Source: Belliella aquatica (GTDB lineage: Bacteria > Bacteroidota > Bacteroidia > Cytophagales > Cyclobacteriaceae). Taken from it: a DNA stretch of 64,000 bases. The notes under the pieces were generated by a model, which worked only from the letters and a program-made list of their open reading frames with translations, made no database searches and was not told the origin of the DNA. The translations under genes were made by a program, and so were the position numbers. Below are positions 61,235-64,000 of this stretch, piece after piece. Location: assembly GCF_014637795.1 (NCBI RefSeq), contig NZ_BMFD01000015.1, forward strand, positions 1 to 64,000, written 5' to 3'. Within the stretch, counting starts at the first letter, position 1. The number at the start of each line of letters is the position of its first letter.

Positions 61235-62429
61235 TACCACCGAAACTGTTGAGATTCTTCCAAAAGAGGCGTCCTTAAAGGTTAAAAAATCAAAGGGCGA
61301 CTTCGTAATTGGGATTCCGAAAGAACTTGATGAACAAGAGAAACGTGTTCTTTTGACTCCAGAAGCTGTGAAGCTTTTGACGAATAATGGACTCAAAGTG
61401 GTCGTAGAGACAGAAGCAGGAAAGCGATCAAAGTTTACGGATAAGGAATATTCTGATGCAGGAGCCAAAGTGGTTTACTCTGCAAAAGAGGCTTTTGAAT
61501 CAGAAGTAGTTTTGAAAGTAGAGCCACCTACGGTGGAGGAAATCAATCAGATGTTGCCAGGTTCATGTTTGATCTCAGCACTTCAATTGGGAAAGCAAAG
61601 CGCAGAATATATCCATGCACTTAACTCAAAGAAAATAACAGCAGTCTCCTTCGAAAATTTGGAAGATAAAGTGGGAGGAATGCCAGTGGTGAGAGCCATG
61701 AGTGAGATCGCAGGGAGCACGGTGATGTTGATTGCTTCTGAGTTTTTGAGTAGTGTCAATGATGGGAAGGGGTTAATTCTTGGTGGGATTACAGGTGTAC
61801 CGCCCACCCAAGTTGTAATTATAGGAGCTGGAACTGTCGCTGAATATGCTGCCCGGACAGCATTGGGGCTTGGAGCCAATATTAAAATTTTTGATAATCA
61901 TATTTATAAATTAAGGAGAATCAAGCAGCTACTTGGTCAGCAGGTTTTTACTTCAACAATTGATAATATTACTTTAGCACAAGCATTAAAAGAGGCTGAT
62001 GTAGTGATCGGTGCTTTGCGGGCCGAAAAAGGAAGAAATAAAATAGTTGTTACCAATGAAATGGTAGCGGCAATGATGCCAGGAAGTATTATTATAGATG
62101 TGAGTATTGATCAAGGAGGTTGTATAGAAACTGCTGAGATGACAACCCATGCTTCTCCAACCTATCTAAAGCATGATATTATTCACTATTGTGTACCGAA
62201 TATTGCCTCGAGAGTTTCGAGGACAGCATCGGTTGCTTTGAGCAATATTTTCACCCCTTTACTCCTTCAAATGTCAGATTTGAAAGGAGCAGAGGAGATG
62301 ATTTTTAATTACAAATGGTTTATGAAAGGTGTTTATACCTATCGGGGAAGTTTGACAAATGCACATTTAGCAAGGAAGTTCCTGATGACTCACAAAGAAC
62401 TTCAACTGCTATTGGCAGCTAGATATTAA
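61215..62429 (+). CDS. ald: alanine dehydrogenase
   Basis: NAD-dependent alanine dehydrogenase or transhydrogenase-alpha-like enzyme, 404 residues. The N-terminal substrate domain begins after an extra 30 or so residues with IGIPKELDEQEKRVLLTPE, followed by the NAD motif VIIGAGTVAEYA (near 200-211) and VIIDVSIDQGG. Direction of the reaction is not fixed by sequence. It starts inside tsaE and ends over the convergent response regulator by 4 bases. Confidence 0.9.
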   Translation: MASSMVDTTETVEILPKEASLKVKKSKGDFVIGIPKELDEQEKRVLLTPEAVKLLTNNGLKVVVETEAGKRSKFTDKEYSDAGAKVVYSAKEAFESEVVLKVEPPTVEEINQMLPGSCLISALQLGKQSAEYIHALNSKKITAVSFENLEDKVGGMPVVRAMSEIAGSTVMLIASEFLSSVNDGKGLILGGITGVPPTQVVIIGAGTVAEYAARTALGLGANIKIFDNHIYKLRRIKQLLGQQVFTSTIDNITLAQALKEADVVIGALRAEKGRNKIVVTNEMVAAMMPGSIIIDVSIDQGGCIETAEMTTHASPTYLKHDIIHYCVPNIASRVSRTASVALSNIFTPLLLQMSDLKGAEEMIFNYKWFMKGVYTYRGSLTNAHLARKFLMTHKELQLLLAARY

Positions 62430-62899
62430 GAAAGTAAGTTTTGTCGAAGTAAAAATTCAAGTTGATCGTTCGATTTGATCAAATCTTCTGTGAGCTTTTT
62501 ATTTTCTTTTCTCAATGCATAGATTTCAAAGGCATTTTTAATAACTGTTCTCATATAATCCTCTTCCCAAGGTTTGGTGAGGTAGTGATAAACCTGACCT
62601 TTGTTGATAGCATCAATGACTGCTTGAATGTCAGTATAACCTGTCAGTAGAATCCTAATAGGATCGGGATAGAGAGGAATGATGGATGCTAAGAAGTCCA
62701 CACCTGTTTCCTCGGGCATTCTTTGATCGGTGATAATTATATCTACCTCTTGAGTCTTTAAAAAGTCTCTAGCTACTTGAGCCGAAATGGCGATATATAC
62801 CTTGTAGTCTCTTCGGAATGATGCTTTAAAAGCTTGAAGATTATTCTCTTCATCATCCACGTATAGAATTTTGATTTTTTCCTCTTTAATTTCAGACAT
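62426..62899 (-). CDS. single-domain response regulator with C-terminal coiled coil
   Basis: A 157-residue protein: receiver domain (about 8-125) with D15D16E, phospho-Asp in IIITDQRMPEETG and a Lys in YHYLTKPWEED, then about 30 residues of charged helix (ALRKENKKLTEDLIKS). No output domain. It resembles receiver modules that pass signals to HD-GYP or GGDEF proteins by protein contact. It lies 223 bases from the divergent ThiF-type gene. Confidence 0.9.
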   Translation of the reverse strand: MSEIKEEKIKILYVDDEENNLQAFKASFRRDYKVYIAISAQVARDFLKTQEVDIIITDQRMPEETGVDFLASIIPLYPDPIRILLTGYTDIQAVIDAINKGQVYHYLTKPWEEDYMRTVIKNAFEIYALRKENKKLTEDLIKSNDQLEFLLRQNLLS

Positions 62900-63078
62900 T
62901 GATTTCTAATTCTTATGGGATCTCAAGCAAGTTAGTTAGTCGGAAACTGATTTGCAACTTTTGAGTTTTTTGACATTACTGAGGTAGAGATATTTCATTT
63001 TCTATCACTTATTACCAAATATCTAAATAAAATTCATTTCTGTGAATATTTTTACCTTTTTTTATATGATTCTAGCTA

Positions 63079-63086
63079 CAAAAATA
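63079..63086 (-). promoter_or_regulatory. candidate -7 box of the response regulator gene
   Basis: On the minus strand TATTTTTG matches TAnnTTTG, about 180 bases before the start codon. The gap between the two genes is AT-rich, so support is weak. Confidence 0.25.
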
Positions 63087-63122
63087 TAACTTTACCTCTA
63101 ACTATCACCTGCAAATAATTAG

Positions 63123-64000
63123 ATGATCACCCATAAAGTACTTGATTTGAATAGTCAAAAAGAAGCAGTGATTTTGAGACCTGATGCACCTAGCGATTTG
63201 CAATTGATTCATCAGCTTCGAGAAAATCAACAAATACAAATTTTAGATGAAATAAAGAGTCAAGTTGCAGAACTCATCAAACTCCAAAATCCCAGCCAAA
63301 ATTGGTCTTCTGAGACTCTGACGGTTGCCGTTGAAGATTTTTTTAATGAGCATGATCAAGAAACCTACGGTGTTTGGGTTTTCTATCCATGGAAAAGCAC
63401 CCTAGTACATTTGCTGCCAGAGGAAGATTTTATCGCTGTTCGTACAGTGAGGAATAAATTCAAAATTACCCAAGAGGAGCAAGATTTATTAGCAAGTAAA
63501 AAAATTGGTATTATAGGGCTGTCAGTTGGTCAGAGTGTAGCTATAAGTCTAGCGATGGAAAGGTCTTTTGGGGAGTTGAGAATCGCAGATTTTGATACAC
63601 TTGAGTTAGGAAACATGAATAGATTACGCTCTAGTGTGGTCAATTTAGGGGTTCCGAAAACCACTTTGGTAAAAAGAGAGATTTCAGAAATTGATCCTTT
63701 TTTGAAAGTCATCATATATGAAGATGGGATCACTACAGAAAATATGCATGATTTCTTTACCAAATCCGGTCAGCTTGATTTATTAATTGAAGAGTGTGAT
63801 AGTTTGGAGGTGAAGATACAAGCAAGATTTAAAGCGAGAAGTCTAGGTATTCCAGTTTTGATGGATACCAGTGATAGAGGAATGGTAGATATTGAGCGCT
63901 TTGATTTGGAACCAAATAGGCCATTATTTCATGGCTTATTATCCAAATTGGGAACTGAGGAAGAAATCCAAGATAATTTGCAACATAATAAAACTAGTAT
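63123..64000 (+). CDS. ThiF-type adenylyltransferase-like protein, cut by window end
   Basis: An open frame from ATG 63123 runs off the right edge: 292 complete codons, starting MITHKVLDLN. An N-terminal region of about 120 residues precedes a ThiF/E1-like Rossmann domain with the nucleotide motif IGIIGLSVGQSVA (near 127-139), DFDTLELGNMNRL as the metal and adenylate loop, and SVVNLGVPKTTLVKRE. The arrangement matches Rv1355c-family proteins, which carry a nitroreductase-like domain after the ThiF part; that part would lie beyond the window. The substrate is unknown. Confidence 0.85.
   Translation, partial: MITHKVLDLNSQKEAVILRPDAPSDLQLIHQLRENQQIQILDEIKSQVAELIKLQNPSQNWSSETLTVAVEDFFNEHDQETYGVWVFYPWKSTLVHLLPEEDFIAVRTVRNKFKITQEEQDLLASKKIGIIGLSVGQSVAISLAMERSFGELRIADFDTLELGNMNRLRSSVVNLGVPKTTLVKREISEIDPFLKVIIYEDGITTENMHDFFTKSGQLDLLIEECDSLEVKIQARFKARSLGIPVLMDTSDRGMVDIERFDLEPNRPLFHGLLSKLGTEEEIQDNLQHNKTS

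Overview
The window looks like a chromosomal segment of a low-GC, aerobic or microaerobic Bacteroidota bacterium. I would guess Cyclobacteriaceae or a close relative, but the family is inference. Lineage marks visible in the sequence are a fused CcoN-CcoO cbb3 oxidase subunit, a fused LpxC-FabZ, the type IX secretion genes porQ and porX, TAnnTTTG-type promoter boxes, almost no Shine-Dalgarno sequences, and many short SusD-like-length lipoproteins and OM barrels of Bacteroidota type. No tRNA, rRNA, insertion sequence, prophage or CRISPR array was seen. Genes are mostly housekeeping, with a few accessory islands.

Layout. 1-1240: mostly non-coding, with a gene tail, a period-7 array, several hairpins, a possible small RNA and a nested hairpin. 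1241-10411: cbb3 oxidase locus on the + strand (unknown head gene, ccoI, ccoS, ccoNO, ccoQ, ccoP, ccoG, fixH, SafE-like), followed by repeat-rich DNA and a convergent hemN. 12288-15718: two exported proteins, one carrying a YidD domain, and a CBS/DUF294 signalling protein. 15839-18797: amidohydrolase, cold-shock protein, SixA-like phosphatase, SDR. 18862-23770: hslU, lon and porQ on the minus strand, lon and porQ overlapping. 23900-32711: a nine-kilobase minus-strand operon built of three alternating pairs of outer-membrane barrel and IPT/TIG lipoprotein, the strongest candidate here for an undescribed system. 32813-36964: rseP, dxr and an HtrA protease, all linked to envelope biogenesis or stress. 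36965-37381: palindromic and dispersed repeats beside an orphan HI0074-type protein. 37909-42216: LVIVD lipoprotein, small outer-membrane protein, ABC exporter pair. 42311-45403: two 6-bladed beta-propeller lipoproteins, a decayed third copy and a Cys-rich NVEALA-like secreted peptide with its own terminator. 45588-53994: PLP synthase with CBS domains, membrane protein, Bat-type VWA/DUF58 genes, DUF4296 lipoprotein, mutS2, small lipoprotein. 54046-59175: lipid A genes lpxD, lpxC/fabZ and lpxA with an HD hydrolase and a lone ABC ATPase. 59227-64000: porX, tsaE, alanine dehydrogenase, an output-less response regulator and a truncated ThiF-type protein at the right edge.

Working together. The oxidase locus carries copper import (CcoI), redox assembly (CcoG), subunits and heme supply (hemN) in one place, with a candidate Crp/Fnr palindrome on the head promoter. 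PorQ, PorX, RseP, Lon, HtrA and the lpx genes form a scattered envelope and secretion theme. Non-coding structure is unusually rich: degenerate 7-bp-period arrays sit within about 20 bases downstream of four stop codons, and an 8-bp-period array fills the gap before hemN.
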